Assembly (NCBI GenBank): GCA_016841365.1
Contig: JAENZI010000004.1
Location: forward strand, 62,001-126,000
Length of the DNA stretch: 64,000 nt
Direction: 5' to 3'
From: Anaerolineaceae bacterium
GTDB lineage: Bacteria; Chloroflexota; Anaerolineae; Anaerolineales; Anaerolineaceae
Part shown: in pieces, positions 17,268-25,789 of the stretch
How the letters are laid out: every line of letters begins with the position of its first letter
How positions within the stretch are numbered: position 1 is the first letter of the stretch
Position numbers and translations under genes: made by a program
The notes under the pieces: model-generated
Seen by the model: the letters and a program-made list of their open reading frames with translations, nothing else
Database searches by the model: none
Told to the model about the DNA's origin: nothing

Positions 17268-18239
17268 ATGCGGGCTGATAGGTTGCTTTCAATCCTGCTG
17301 CTCTTGCAGGGGCGCGGGAAGATGACCGCAAAAGATCTGGCGGATGAACTGGAAGTTTCTGAACGGACGATTTACCGGGATATTGATGCCCTGTGTATTG
17401 CAGGCGTGCCCATCTACAGTGAATCCGGCCATGATGGCGGTTATGCGTTGGTGGACGACTATCGCACCAACCTGACAGGGCTTAACCGGGAGGAGCTGCG
17501 TGCCTTGTTTATGCTTGGCAGCCTGGCACCCCTCTCAGACCTGGGGGTGCGCCAGGAATTACGCTCTGCCCTGCTGAAAATCTCGGCATCGTTACCCGAA
17601 TCGCGCGGTTGGGATGATGATAAGATCCGGCAGAGTTTTTACTTTGATGCGGCCTGGTGGCAAGGGCAGGAGTCGCATGTTCCACTGCTGCAGGTGGTGC
17701 AGGAAGCCATCTGGCGGGGGTGCGAGCTTAACATTGTCTATCGCACGCCGCATGCCTTTAAGGTCGAACAAACGGTTTCGCCATATGGGCTGGTGGTGAA
17801 GGCAGGACGCTGGTATTTGGTATGTGCGCGGCAATCGGCGACGCATGTGCATCTTGTTTCCGATCTGCTGGACGCACATCTGACAGAGACCCCGTTTGAA
17901 AGGCCGGCAAGTTTTGACCTGGAGGCTTTCTGGCGCCAATGGTGTTCTGAACGCGAGCGTTTTTTGGTCCATTTCAATGCCAGGGTGCGGGCTGCGCCGA
18001 ATGTTATCCCCTTGCTGCCGATGTATTTTGGCGGTTGGATCAAGCGCAATCTCGCCCAGGCAGGTCCGCCGGATGCGGATGGCTGGGTCACGCTGGATTT
18101 GCCCTTTGAATCCTTTGAGGCCGCAAGAAAGACGATCCTTGGTTTTGGGCGCGGGATGGAAGTGTTATCGCCCCGAGCCCTGAAACTGAGTGTGCTGGAC
18201 TATGCCGAACAGATCGTCAGCCTGTATCAGGGCGTATGA
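17268..18239 (+). CDS. WYL-domain transcriptional regulator (DeoR-like HTH)
   Basis: The 323-residue protein has an N-terminal HTH_11 domain (MRADRLLSILLLLQGRGKMT, then ELEVSERTIYRDIDALC) and a WYL domain in the middle, visible as YGLVVKAGRWYLVCARQ. A WCX C-terminal domain completes it. The ATG at 17268 is preferred over the GTG 15 bases earlier because AAGGAGG stands just before it. A TGACA...TGTCA dyad lies in the upstream intergenic region (about 17207-17224) and may be the operator for both this gene and the divergent GyrI-like gene. Confidence 0.9.
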   Translation: MRADRLLSILLLLQGRGKMTAKDLADELEVSERTIYRDIDALCIAGVPIYSESGHDGGYALVDDYRTNLTGLNREELRALFMLGSLAPLSDLGVRQELRSALLKISASLPESRGWDDDKIRQSFYFDAAWWQGQESHVPLLQVVQEAIWRGCELNIVYRTPHAFKVEQTVSPYGLVVKAGRWYLVCARQSATHVHLVSDLLDAHLTETPFERPASFDLEAFWRQWCSERERFLVHFNARVRAAPNVIPLLPMYFGGWIKRNLAQAGPPDADGWVTLDLPFESFEAARKTILGFGRGMEVLSPRALKLSVLDYAEQIVSLYQGV

Positions 18240-18308
18240 AAAGCACTTGATGATTACCCCGGTGTGAATGCGTAAAAAAAAAGTGAAATTGCTTTCAGCA
18301 ACGAAGAA

Positions 18309-18338
18309 TTGCGAAGCATAAACCAAATGTAATATAAT
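18309..18338 (+). promoter_or_regulatory. Promoter of glnS
   Basis: TTGCGA and TATAAT (18333-18338) are separated by 18 bases, with the start codon about 64 bases downstream. No T-box-like element is visible. Confidence 0.6.
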
Positions 18339-18401
18339 AAAAACGCTTAAGCTCGAAATGCAAATAACCAACCAATCACATCCGGATTTTGGAGTATCAC
18401 C

Positions 18402-20084
18402 ATGAGTGAAGAAAACAGCGCAACCCGCTCGAACTTTATCACCGACATCATTGACGAACACCTTGAAAATGGCCGCTTTGACCACGTGCACACCCGCTTC
18501 CCCCCTGAACCGAACGGCTACCTGCACATCGGCCATGCCAAGTCGATCTGCCTGAATTTCGGCATCGCCGAAGCCTATGGCGGCAAGACCAACCTGCGTT
18601 TTGATGACACCAACCCCACCAAGGAAGAGGTGGAATATGTCGAATCGATCCAGGAGGATATCCGCTGGCTGGGCTTTGACTGGGAAGACCGCTTGTTTTT
18701 TGCCTCAGATTATTTCGATGCGTTTTACGAGTATGCCATCCAGTTGATCAAGCAAGACGCGGCTTACGTGTGCGACCTCTCGGCGGATGAACTGCGACAA
18801 TACCGCGGTACGCTGACCGAACCGGGCAAAAACAGCCCCTACCGCGACCGTTCGGTGGAAGAGAACCTGGACCTGTTCGAGCGCATGAAGAACGGCGAGT
18901 TCCCGGATGGCAGCAAGACCTTGCGCGCCAGGATCGACATGAGCTCGCCCAACCTGAACATGCGCGACCCGGTGCTCTACCGCATTTTGCACGCCGATCA
19001 TCACAACACTGGCGATAAGTGGTGCATCTACCCCATGTATGACTATGCCCACGGCCTTTCGGATTCGCTGGAGCACATCACCCACTCGATTTGCACCCTG
19101 GAGTTTGAAGACCACCGCCCGCTGTATGACTGGATTTTGGATCAACTGGACGTCTTTCATCCGCAGCAGATCGAATTTGCCCGCCTGAACCTGACTCACA
19201 CCGTGATGAGCAAGCGCAAGCTGCTGCAGCTGGTGCGCGAGGGTTTTGTTTCCGGCTGGGATGACCCGCGCATGCCCACCCTTTCGGGGATGCGCCGCCG
19301 GGGATATACGCCCCAGGCGATCAGGAACTTTGTGGACGTGGTCGGGGTTTCGAAAGCCAACAGCATTGTGGATGTGGAACTGCTGGAGCACGTCTTGCGG
19401 GACGACCTGAACGAGCGCGCCCGGCGTGTGATGGCGGTGCTGGAACCGCTGCGTGTGATCATCGACAACTACCCGGAGGAGCAGGAAGAGGCGTTTGAGA
19501 TCCCCTATTTCCCATACCAGGACGACAGCCCCATCCGGCAGGTACCCTTCAGCAAAGAGATCTTCATCGAGCGCACCGACTTCATGGAAGACCCGCCCAA
19601 GAAGTTCTACCGGCTGGCACCCGGGCGCGAGGTGCGTTTGATGAACGCCTATTACATCACCTGCACCGAGGTGGTCAAGGATGATGACGGAAACGTGGTT
19701 GAACTGCACGCCGAATATGACCCCGAGTCGCGCGGTGGCATGTCGCCCGACGGGCGCAAGGTGCGCGGCACTCTGCACTGGGTCAGCGCCCGGCACGCGC
19801 TGTCGGCTGAACTGCGCCTATATGACTACCTGTTCAGCAAAGCCGACCCCTACGAGGTGCCCGAAGGCGGGGACTTCACCGACAATGTCAACCCCGAGTC
19901 ATTACAGGTGCTGAGCGATGCCAAACTGGAGCCCAGCTTGAAGGAGGCAGGGGTTTACGAACCCTTCCAGTTCATGCGCCAGGGCTACTTCTGCGCCGAT
20001 GCGGATTCAGCGCCCGGCGCGCTGATCTTCAACCGCACCATCTCGCTGGTGGATACCTGGGCGAAGATGCAACGAGGTAATTAA
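18402..20084 (+). CDS. glnS: Glutaminyl-tRNA synthetase
   Basis: The 560-residue class I synthetase has [15 protein letters not shown] (HIGH motif), LRFDDTNP, and VMSKRK (KMSKS equivalent). The two-lobed beta-barrel anticodon-binding domain is C-terminal. It charges tRNA-Gln directly, so the cell does not depend solely on the GluRS/amidotransferase route. GGAG lies before the ATG. Many bacteria outside the proteobacteria lack GlnRS, so its presence suggests an old lateral gain, a point the window alone cannot date. Confidence 0.96.
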   Translation: MSEENSATRSNFITDIIDEHLENGRFDHVHTRFPPEPNGYLHIGHAKSICLNFGIAEAYGGKTNLRFDDTNPTKEEVEYVESIQEDIRWLGFDWEDRLFFASDYFDAFYEYAIQLIKQDAAYVCDLSADELRQYRGTLTEPGKNSPYRDRSVEENLDLFERMKNGEFPDGSKTLRARIDMSSPNLNMRDPVLYRILHADHHNTGDKWCIYPMYDYAHGLSDSLEHITHSICTLEFEDHRPLYDWILDQLDVFHPQQIEFARLNLTHTVMSKRKLLQLVREGFVSGWDDPRMPTLSGMRRRGYTPQAIRNFVDVVGVSKANSIVDVELLEHVLRDDLNERARRVMAVLEPLRVIIDNYPEEQEEAFEIPYFPYQDDSPIRQVPFSKEIFIERTDFMEDPPKKFYRLAPGREVRLMNAYYITCTEVVKDDDGNVVELHAEYDPESRGGMSPDGRKVRGTLHWVSARHALSAELRLYDYLFSKADPYEVPEGGDFTDNVNPESLQVLSDAKLEPSLKEAGVYEPFQFMRQGYFCADADSAPGALIFNRTISLVDTWAKMQRGN

Positions 20085-20088
20085 TTGG

Positions 20089-20116
20089 GTAGGGGCGACG
20101 CATGCGTCGCCCCTAC
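20089..20116. repeat. 28-base perfect palindrome downstream of glnS
   Basis: The sequence GTAGGGGCGACGCA is followed directly by its exact reverse complement. There is no T run, so it is a weak intrinsic terminator at best. A perfect GC-rich palindrome of this kind between genes resembles a dispersed REP-like element. No second copy was seen in this window. Confidence 0.8.
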
Positions 20117-20142
20117 ATATATTCTCCCACCCCGCCATATGG

Positions 20143-20148
20143 TATAAT
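20143..20148 (+). promoter_or_regulatory. TATAAT box of the tRNA-Met gene
   Basis: A perfect -10 hexamer lies 17 bases before the mature tRNA 5' end. No convincing -35 is seen. Confidence 0.55.
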
Positions 20149-20165
20149 TTGGGTCTAAAAAATGG

Positions 20166-20237
20166 GGGCCCGTAGCTCAGCGGCAGAGCAGGCGGCTCAT
20201 AACCGCTCGGTCGTAGGTTCGAATCCTACCGGGCCCA
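20166..20237 (+). tRNA. tRNA with CAT anticodon (tRNA-Met type)
   Basis: A full cloverleaf is present. The 7-bp acceptor GGGCCCG pairs with CGGGCCC; the D arm is GCTC...GAGC; the anticodon stem GGCGG/CCGCT encloses the loop CTCATAA (anticodon CAT); the T arm is GTAGG-TTCGAAT-CCTAC. The discriminator is A and the genomic CCA is incomplete (CCT follows). CAT could be elongator Met, initiator or lysidine-modified Ile; the acceptor pairs first, so initiator is unlikely. The 3' half is the attachment site of the island. Confidence 0.95.
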
Positions 20238-20248
20238 CCTTTTAAGCA
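20203..20248 (+). repeat. attL: tRNA 3' end used as integration site (copy 0)
   Basis: A 46-base core runs from the anticodon stem through the tRNA 3' end plus CTTTTAAGCA. It is repeated exactly at 25669 and 26506 and in decayed form at 29052, 30506 and 33683. A related tail (GCAGTTAACAATT) follows and is also seen as GCAATTAACAATT after copies 1 and 2. This copy keeps the functional tRNA sequence TAACCGC, while every downstream copy except copy 3 (TATCCAC) reads TATCCGC. Confidence 0.9.
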
Positions 20249-20390
20249 TTTTTGCTGGTGCAGTTAACAATTATTCGCGTTTATAGGTCAAAGAATTGGC
20301 GTGAGGGCTTTACTATATAATAACTATTTCTAATTGAAAAATACCAATAACTGCATTTCGGACTTATAGATTTGTTCTTTAGGGAGTTAG

Positions 20391-21008
20391 ATGAAGAAAA
20401 TCACTCAATTGCTTAAGTGGATTTTAAAAGCTTGGCCTATACTTGGAATTGCTGCATTCTTTTTTATTCATAAATTTTTTCTGATGATATTATCTTATTT
20501 TACCTACGAAGTAAATTCGATTTTTTCTTCATTGTCACAATTTCTGGGAGGGCTTATCATAATTATCATAATCGGTAAGAATATTTCAGAGTTTCGTCAT
20601 ATGAATTTACTATCGTATGTCAAGGAATATTTCAAATCATTCCCATTACTAAAACATCATCATAAAATTACTGGTAAGGCTTCGTTTCCCGCTTCATCAT
20701 CTTTAGACGCATATGCATTTACAGAAGGTAAATGGGAGACGGTAGAGCAAGGGATACAAGAATTAGAAAAAAGAATAAGGAACTTGCGAACGGAAATGAA
20801 TAATAAGTATGATAATATAAACAAGAGGTTTACAGAAATTAAAGATGAATTGAACGCCTCAATAAATATGAATACTCGAGAAATTCACGAAGTACAAAAA
20901 AGCCTTGAAAGAACCGTTTTGGATGATCTTAAAATTCAATTTTTTGGGATATTGCTTGTGGTCTATGGTTTTATAGTAGATCTTTTGATTATTTTTCCCC
21001 TTCAATAA
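20391..21008 (+). CDS. Unrecognised coiled-coil membrane protein, island cargo
   Basis: The family is not recognised. The 205 residues show two hydrophobic segments near the N-terminus (about 12-35 and 50-62), a long charged coiled coil (about 110-175, ELEKRIRNLRTEMNNKYDNI) and a hydrophobic C-terminal segment (about 183-203). An ATG with TAGGGAG upstream fits the start. It lies between attL and the integrase gene on the opposite strand. It resembles in layout the other membrane coiled-coil protein at the far end of the same element, although sequence similarity is not evident. Low GC marks it as acquired. Confidence 0.65.
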   Translation: MKKITQLLKWILKAWPILGIAAFFFIHKFFLMILSYFTYEVNSIFSSLSQFLGGLIIIIIIGKNISEFRHMNLLSYVKEYFKSFPLLKHHHKITGKASFPASSSLDAYAFTEGKWETVEQGIQELEKRIRNLRTEMNNKYDNINKRFTEIKDELNASINMNTREIHEVQKSLERTVLDDLKIQFFGILLVVYGFIVDLLIIFPLQ

Positions 21009-21119
21009 TCATTAACTACTTTAACTTTTTAGATACTATTACTCTAACCGATAATTTTTCACATACCTAGAATTTATGGTTATTTAATGATTAATAGTGA
21101 ATTGATAGAAACAAAAACA

Positions 21120-22187
21120 TTAAGGTAATTTCTTCTCTAGCTTACTAATAATTTCTTGATTTTTTCTCAATAATTCCATCAGTGTTTCTTGATCATCTGG
21201 TAAAGTTTTTTCAGTTAGAGAAGTTATTTGCTCTTTGATATCTGCATCCGATAATCCCCCATAAATTCCATCCGTGATACTAATATTTGTATGCATGAGG
21301 TTTTGACTTATTGCTTTTAGCTGGCTGATATCTTTAGCATGTTTTAGAGAGTAAACAGCGAATCCATGCCGAAATTTATGCGGTGAATGATAAGGTAATC
21401 CAACTTTATCAAGCCATTCTTTCAAGTCTTTCCTGGCCCCCGCATGCCGATTTACACCAATAAAGGAATTATCCTTATCTAATTCTCCAGTTTCCGGAGA
21501 GATATTAGCAAACCAGGGATGATCTTTACTCAAATTTGATCTTACAAAATCATCCCATTCTTTTACAATTTCTAAAAGTTCTGGAATATTTAGCAGATAC
21601 GTTGTTGCATGTTTTCCAAATTTTGTATGTACCCCTAGCTTCGGCCATTGTTTTATTTCTCGCTTTTCAAGATCAAGACCTTTAATAGGTAATGTCACAA
21701 ATGCACCAATCCTTATTCCAGATAGAAACCATAGAATGGCAGCTGCCCTTATCCTTTTTTCTCTCAATGTTTGGACCGGTGCTTTAGCAATTGTCCTAAT
21801 CTCTTCAATGGTTACCGCTTCATGCTCTTTGTGTTCGATGGTCATTCTTGGAGGTTTCAATGTATCCAGCCATGCTTGATCAATTGAACTTAATCCCCTT
21901 TTGTGTGTTCTAAGCCATTGGAAGAAGTTGTAAGATGATCTAATTATCTTCTTCACGTAAACAGACGAGAAAGGCTCTCTAGAACCGTCTAAACGGGCAT
22001 CTAACAGATATTCGGGTAATGTTGGGCGTATTTTATTCACTTTATCAAAAGGTTTCTCTTGTGCCCATTCTAATAAATGACGCAGCCAGGTTTCTTCTAA
22101 GCGCAGGGAATTTTTTGAAAGCAGATCCACTTCTTTCCGATACTTCAGATATTCCTGAACGAATTTCCAATTCCCCCGATTGATCAT
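21120..22187 (-). CDS. int: Tyrosine recombinase / integrase
   Basis: The 355-residue protein has an N-terminal SAM-like core-binding domain (about 10-110) and a catalytic domain with all expected residues: Arg159 in SGIRIGA, His270 and Arg273 in SPHKFRHG, His299 in LMHTN and nucleophile Tyr309 in DGIYGGL. The C-terminus (about 325-355) forms a short coiled coil. It would integrate and excise the element at the tRNA-Met 3' end. Its start overlaps the stop of the HTH/zinc-ribbon gene by four bases. A decayed relative is found in the third segment of the island. Confidence 0.95.
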   Translation of the reverse strand: MINRGNWKFVQEYLKYRKEVDLLSKNSLRLEETWLRHLLEWAQEKPFDKVNKIRPTLPEYLLDARLDGSREPFSSVYVKKIIRSSYNFFQWLRTHKRGLSSIDQAWLDTLKPPRMTIEHKEHEAVTIEEIRTIAKAPVQTLREKRIRAAAILWFLSGIRIGAFVTLPIKGLDLEKREIKQWPKLGVHTKFGKHATTYLLNIPELLEIVKEWDDFVRSNLSKDHPWFANISPETGELDKDNSFIGVNRHAGARKDLKEWLDKVGLPYHSPHKFRHGFAVYSLKHAKDISQLKAISQNLMHTNISITDGIYGGLSDADIKEQITSLTEKTLPDDQETLMELLRKNQEIISKLEKKLP

Positions 22188-22588
22188 TTATGAAGCTTGT
22201 CCTTTTTCGTTATCCTGGCCAACTTGCGACCGCATTTAGGGCAAAATGAAATGAGATAATGCAACCGCCCTTTATTCTCTATTTTGGGATTAATTATCTT
22301 GACAGGTTTTTTACAGGTTAAGCAAAAGGTTTCGTCCTGACCGAGAGAAACCCTGGGGTAAGTTTCTTCATACCATTCTCTAAACGCTTTACCATTAATC
22401 CAGATATACCTTTTTTCATCTCTAGTGTGAGGACATCCAGCAGGTATATAAACTCGGTAAACCTGACGCCTTGTGAACCCCACTTCTTCAGCTAATTCAC
22501 TTGGTTTGTAAAGCATTTCTAAAAGCTTGATCAATCGCATTCTTTGTGACCCATTCAGTCGCCCTTTAATATACATTTCTTTTGCCAT
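22184..22588 (-). CDS. HTH plus zinc-ribbon protein, possible excisionase/accessory factor
   Basis: The 134-residue protein has an N-terminal helix-turn-helix-like part (about 22-65: LYKPSELAEEVGFTRRQVYR), similar to MerR/excisionase-type domains. A C-terminal four-cysteine zinc ribbon follows (CLTCKKP ... CPKCGRK, about 88-122). It is coupled to both neighbours: four bases shared with the integrase gene and one with the Rep gene. The arrangement suggests control of recombination direction or help for integrase, which is inference. Confidence 0.65.
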   Translation of the reverse strand: MAKEMYIKGRLNGSQRMRLIKLLEMLYKPSELAEEVGFTRRQVYRVYIPAGCPHTRDEKRYIWINGKAFREWYEETYPRVSLGQDETFCLTCKKPVKIINPKIENKGRLHYLISFCPKCGRKLARITKKDKLHK

Positions 22589-23493
22589 TATTTATTTCTC
22601 CCTAATATTAGATCGTAACGGGGACCTCTTCTATACCTACCTCTATCAATCATTTTATTAATGACTTCTGGTGGTTGTGTATCTACAATAGTGCTGAATG
22701 CAGGCGATATTTGTTGATCAAACCAACTTAAGAGATTTTCCATTGATACTTCTTTTGGGTTGGATACCGTGATCCATGCACGACCGATGCTATTTGTAAA
22801 TTTTTCCCACCATGGCAAATCAATATCAATATAATCTCTTAGATGACCTATCATTATTTGAAACCATTCTGAAATGTCATTAGCCCTGAATAAATCACAA
22901 GATACGACATGCGCTCTTTTATCCCGCATCTGAAATTCAAATCTTGTTGGACCTCTTTTGTTATATACCGTGATCATTCTTTGAGAAGTTGAAGAACCAA
23001 ACTCGACGGTATAAGTTCCGATTTCCCCGTTATCTCTTTCTTGAAATGGCGATCCATGCACATGAAGCGTTTCACGCTTAGCAAGTGACCTAACCAGATC
23101 ATTTTTAATTGCAAATTCGACATCTTGTGGAGTAAATGGAATATTATCGAACGCAAAATCTAAGCGTTTATATTTATATTCATCTGCATAATTTGACCGT
23201 AGATAGAGATCCAAACCTTGATAATAATCCCATGTTATATGATCGCATGCATTACCCGGTATCTCATAGTGAAAATACTCATCATTCCTTATTGGATCCA
23301 AATAAATTTTAAATTGAAGAGCGCTTCTTAGAATTGTTTTAAAACCACGTCCCCCATGCCCTAAATTTTCCAATGGGCCAAATAAATCTTTGAAGAATAG
23401 CTCATAGATATCTAAAGCATCTTGTCTTGATGCATGCACCGTAAAGGATAACCAATGCACTCTAAATGTTATTTCTCCATTTTCACCTTTCAT
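22588..23493 (-). CDS. Replication initiation factor-like protein (Rep_trans family)
   Basis: The 301-residue protein starts with FRVHWLSFTVH, has YKRLDFAFDNIPFTP in the middle, and MITVYNKRGPTRFEFQMRDK with a candidate nucleophile tyrosine. This pattern is typical of Rep_trans (PF02486) rolling-circle initiators on small plasmids and integrative elements. It would nick the double-strand origin after excision. GC-rich hairpins and a multi-arm palindrome lie immediately upstream. The length is typical. It might serve instead as a MobT-like relaxase. Confidence 0.8.
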   Translation of the reverse strand: MKGENGEITFRVHWLSFTVHASRQDALDIYELFFKDLFGPLENLGHGGRGFKTILRSALQFKIYLDPIRNDEYFHYEIPGNACDHITWDYYQGLDLYLRSNYADEYKYKRLDFAFDNIPFTPQDVEFAIKNDLVRSLAKRETLHVHGSPFQERDNGEIGTYTVEFGSSTSQRMITVYNKRGPTRFEFQMRDKRAHVVSCDLFRANDISEWFQIMIGHLRDYIDIDLPWWEKFTNSIGRAWITVSNPKEVSMENLLSWFDQQISPAFSTIVDTQPPEVINKMIDRGRYRRGPRYDLILGRNK

Positions 23494-23517
23494 TTATTTA
23501 TCCTTTTCTAAAACTCC

Positions 23518-23615
23518 ACCCACCTATCAGTAGGGGTGGGTTACGAATTCCTAATTCATTCTTTCAGAAAGAGCCAACCGAAACGGCACCTCCCCGCCTT
23601 GGGGAAGCGGGTGCC
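23518..23615. repeat. Two GC-rich hairpins upstream of the Rep-like gene
   Basis: One near-palindrome (23518-23541, ACCCACCTA against TAGGGGTGGGT) and one nested hairpin (23585-23615, GGCACC/GGTGCC around CCCC/GGGG) stand in otherwise AT-rich DNA. They are candidate rolling-circle origin or terminator structures. Confidence 0.5.
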
Positions 23616-23671
23616 CCTCCGTTATCCTGGTTGGTTTTTTCTTTGTATTCATTCATCCAATAAAGCCTTTT

Positions 23672-23938
23672 TTAGTTCCTTTGCGCAAGCAGTCCGTCCT
23701 CGTCACCTGCGGGCGGGCTGTTGCGCAAGTTCATAAAATGATCATCTGATTTTTCTTTAATCCCTAATTGCTCGGCCAACTGGACCGAACCGATCATTAA
23801 CGCAGTTCTGAAGAAGTGCGCTTTTTTCAGTCCTGATTTACTCATCCAGGAAAGCATTGACTGTTTTGCAGAAATAGGTAAAACAATGTTTACCCGTCCA
23901 TAAGTGCCAGTTTTTCTCTTTATAATTTCTTCAGTCAT
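23672..23938 (-). CDS. Small putative DNA-binding protein of the element
   Basis: The family is not firmly recognised. The 88 residues include VNIVLPISAKQSMLSWMSKS followed by LKKAHFFRTALMIGSVQLAEQLG. That strand-helix-helix layout is compatible with ribbon-helix-helix proteins or mobilisation/partition accessory proteins. The last 20 residues are encoded by GC-rich DNA with a repeated TTGCGCAAG, unlike the rest. It lies between the Rep gene and the palindromic region on the same strand as Rep. Confidence 0.55.
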   Translation of the reverse strand: MTEEIIKRKTGTYGRVNIVLPISAKQSMLSWMSKSGLKKAHFFRTALMIGSVQLAEQLGIKEKSDDHFMNLRNSPPAGDEDGLLAQRN

Positions 23939-23965
23939 AAAAACTCCAATTCAACTTTTTTCGCC

Positions 23966-24097
23966 AGCCGCCCGTCCCTCCAGCAGCCTATCACGCTCAC
24001 GCTCCATATCAAGGCTGCCTGGCTTGTGCCGCTTCGCTCAGCAGCCTTGACAAGGAGCCACCGTTCACGTGATTGGAGCGGCTGCGGACGGACGGCT
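23966..24097. repeat. 132-base multi-arm palindrome, candidate replication origin
   Basis: Nested inverted repeats are visible. The outer arms are AGCCGCCCGTCC (23966-23977) and GGACGGACGGCT (24086-24097), with 11 of 12 pairing. The middle arms are ATCACG (23990-23995) and CGTGAT (24068-24073). The inner arms are TCAAGGCTGC (24009-24018) and GCAGCCTTGA (24041-24050), a perfect match. The block is strongly GC-rich in an AT-rich element and separates the leftward Rep-side genes from the rightward XRE gene. A double-strand origin or oriT is the most natural reading. This accounts for most of the gene-free stretch 23939-24236. Confidence 0.65.
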
Positions 24098-24130
24098 AAG
24101 GCTAATGAAGAAGCGAAAAAAGTTTCCTCT

Positions 24131-24150
24131 TGCGTATAACGCTATACGCA
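24131..24150. promoter_or_regulatory. Inverted repeat, candidate operator of the XRE regulator
   Basis: TGCGTATA and TATACGCA form a perfect 8-bp dyad with a four-base spacer. A second, weaker ATATACGTAATAAT motif follows, then TATAAT at 24217-24222 just before the XRE gene. Autoregulation is inferred. Confidence 0.55.
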
Positions 24151-24236
24151 TTTATTATTAGAGTTGTAAAGAATAAATCAATACCGGTTATACCAATAAT
24201 GATATACGTAATAATGTATAATGTCAAGGGTGAAAA

Positions 24237-24728
24237 ATGAGCAATATTTTCAATGATGTTGAAATTGTGCATAGGCATGAAGAATTTATAAAGAAATTAA
24301 TGCAAAATGAATTGACTATTCCCAACGAATTCACTGTTGAAATGGGAAAGTTAATCAGAGCTGCTAGGGAAGAAGCGGGAATTAGCCAAACTGAATTGGC
24401 AGAAAAATTATCAAAACGACAGGCAACAATTTCAGATTTCGAAAATGGGAAAATAGAAATTGGTATCCTAACACTTGTTCAACTGGCGATTGTCTTCGGA
24501 AAACCAATTTCTTACTTTGTTCCTAATATGACTTTCCTGGTCAGCATTAGTGATATACACAACAAAATGGAAGAAGAAGCATTAGCTTTATTTAGAAGTA
24601 TGGAATATCAGGGTGATCCCCAGTTAGCATTGAGATTGCTAAAAACACTTGATGAATATTTTGTAGATACACGAGATCAGGAATGGGGAATTCCTGATGA
24701 GGGTGATGAGAATCAATTTAGTCAATAA
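24237..24728 (+). CDS. XRE-family helix-turn-helix regulator
   Basis: The 163-residue protein has an HTH_3 domain at about residues 35-90 (MGKLIRAAREEAGISQTELA, then LSKRQATISDFENGKIEIG) and a short acidic C-terminal extension without a recognised domain. It is divergent from the Rep-side genes and preceded by a dyad operator. It is the likely switch controlling excision, replication and cargo of the young element. A TATAAT lies 14 bases before the ATG, with AAGGG as ribosome-binding site. Confidence 0.88.
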   Translation: MSNIFNDVEIVHRHEEFIKKLMQNELTIPNEFTVEMGKLIRAAREEAGISQTELAEKLSKRQATISDFENGKIEIGILTLVQLAIVFGKPISYFVPNMTFLVSISDIHNKMEEEALALFRSMEYQGDPQLALRLLKTLDEYFVDTRDQEWGIPDEGDENQFSQ

Positions 24729-24768
24729 TAGACAGTGTTCTTGATTTCTAACACATGGGAGGCTAAAA

Positions 24769-25584
24769 GTGCAAAAAGATAATGAATATATAAATCATCA
24801 AGAAAAAATAAGGCTTATTAATACATGGTTCAAAATTGCAATTGTCTCAGCAATAACTGCTGTGATTCTTTATCGAGTTATTATTGGAACTTTTGATTTC
24901 TCAAGTTTTGATTTTTCTGATCTCCTTTCATTGATATTGGCGATATTTTCTATATGGCTTTCCATTATGTTTTATTTAAAAGCAGAAGAAACCTCGAATA
25001 CGTTCTATGATAATACTTATAAATTTACTCAAGATGTTTCAGTCATTTTGGGTAGAATTGAAGCTGGTTTTGATGAGAGGCTTAAGCATATTGCTGAAAG
25101 TTATGGTCGAATAGAGAACTATTACTTAAATGATAAAACAAATGATAGAGATTTATCTTTGGAAAAACATGAAGAGGAAGTCAAGGAAGTCGAAGAAGAA
25201 AAGCAAGAAATTGAAGATCTAATTAATCAATCGAAGCTTGCTCAGAGAGAAAAACAAGAAATACTCGAAAAACTAAAAAATACTCAAAATCGGCTATCGG
25301 AAGCACTAGCCGAATTAGAGAATTATCGTAAAATGCAACCTGTTTTACGGTCGAGGAATATCGAAAGTTCGGCTATTGAATACTTTATTCGTTATGTTGT
25401 TCCAAATTCAGATTTAATACATATTCCACGTTCTGAGTTTGCGAAGGAATTCCAAAGAATCGCTAAATCAGAACCATCTTCATGGATTAGGGATTTAAAA
25501 AATCTAGGGCTTATTGATGATGATCTGAAACCAACAAATAAGGGATTATTCCACTTCCTTAGAGCGATAAGAGAAAATTTCTAA
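24769..25584 (+). CDS. Membrane-anchored coiled-coil protein, island cargo
   Basis: The protein is not recognised. The GTG start is supported by GGGAGG seven bases upstream. The 271 residues show two transmembrane helices (about 21-40 and 48-70), a long coiled coil (about 75-190, very rich in Glu and Lys), and a C-terminal globular part (about 200-271, VVPNSDLIHIPRSEFAKEF, then WIRDLKNLGLIDD) that looks like a winged helix. It ends about 85 bases before the attachment copy at 25669. The layout of a membrane anchor, coiled coil and DNA- or protein-binding tail would suit a sensor or superinfection-control protein, which is speculation. Confidence 0.7.
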   Translation: MQKDNEYINHQEKIRLINTWFKIAIVSAITAVILYRVIIGTFDFSSFDFSDLLSLILAIFSIWLSIMFYLKAEETSNTFYDNTYKFTQDVSVILGRIEAGFDERLKHIAESYGRIENYYLNDKTNDRDLSLEKHEEEVKEVEEEKQEIEDLINQSKLAQREKQEILEKLKNTQNRLSEALAELENYRKMQPVLRSRNIESSAIEYFIRYVVPNSDLIHIPRSEFAKEFQRIAKSEPSSWIRDLKNLGLIDDDLKPTNKGLFHFLRAIRENF

Positions 25585-25668
25585 TCATATTACTTAGTAT
25601 TATTTATTGATAATTTAAAGTGCCTCTAAACATGCAAATTTGTAACCGAAATGGATTTGATCGTTTAT

Positions 25669-25714
25669 CCGCTCGGTCGTAGGTTCGAATCCTACCGGGC
25701 CCACCTTTTAAGCA
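25669..25714 (+). repeat. att copy 1 (right end of the young element)
   Basis: The 46-base core is identical to the tRNA 3' end and its CTTTTAAGCA extension, and is preceded by TTTAT instead of the tRNA sequence. GCAATTAACAATT follows, matching the arm after the tRNA copy. Confidence 0.92.
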
Positions 25715-25789
25715 ATTTCATTCTCGCAATTAACAATTTAATACCCTATCTAGATATTTATTCTTGATTAATAGAAATAAGGAGAAATT

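Larger units (their letters stand above)
20203..25714. mobile_element. Youngest integrative element with integrase and Rep
   Basis: The segment between two identical 46-base att copies holds a tyrosine recombinase, an HTH/zinc-ribbon protein, a replication-initiator-like protein, a small DNA-binding-like protein, a palindromic origin-like region, an XRE regulator and two membrane coiled-coil cargo genes. No relaxase or type IV secretion genes are present. It fits a small integrative element that can excise and perhaps replicate by rolling circle. Confidence 0.85.

Noticed and set aside
18240-18401. Possible T-box leader ahead of glnS
   Set aside because: No specifier loop, T-box sequence or terminator/antiterminator pair could be found.
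18705-19796. 363-codon frame opposite glnS
   Set aside because: It is an antisense shadow of a conserved synthetase with no domain of its own.
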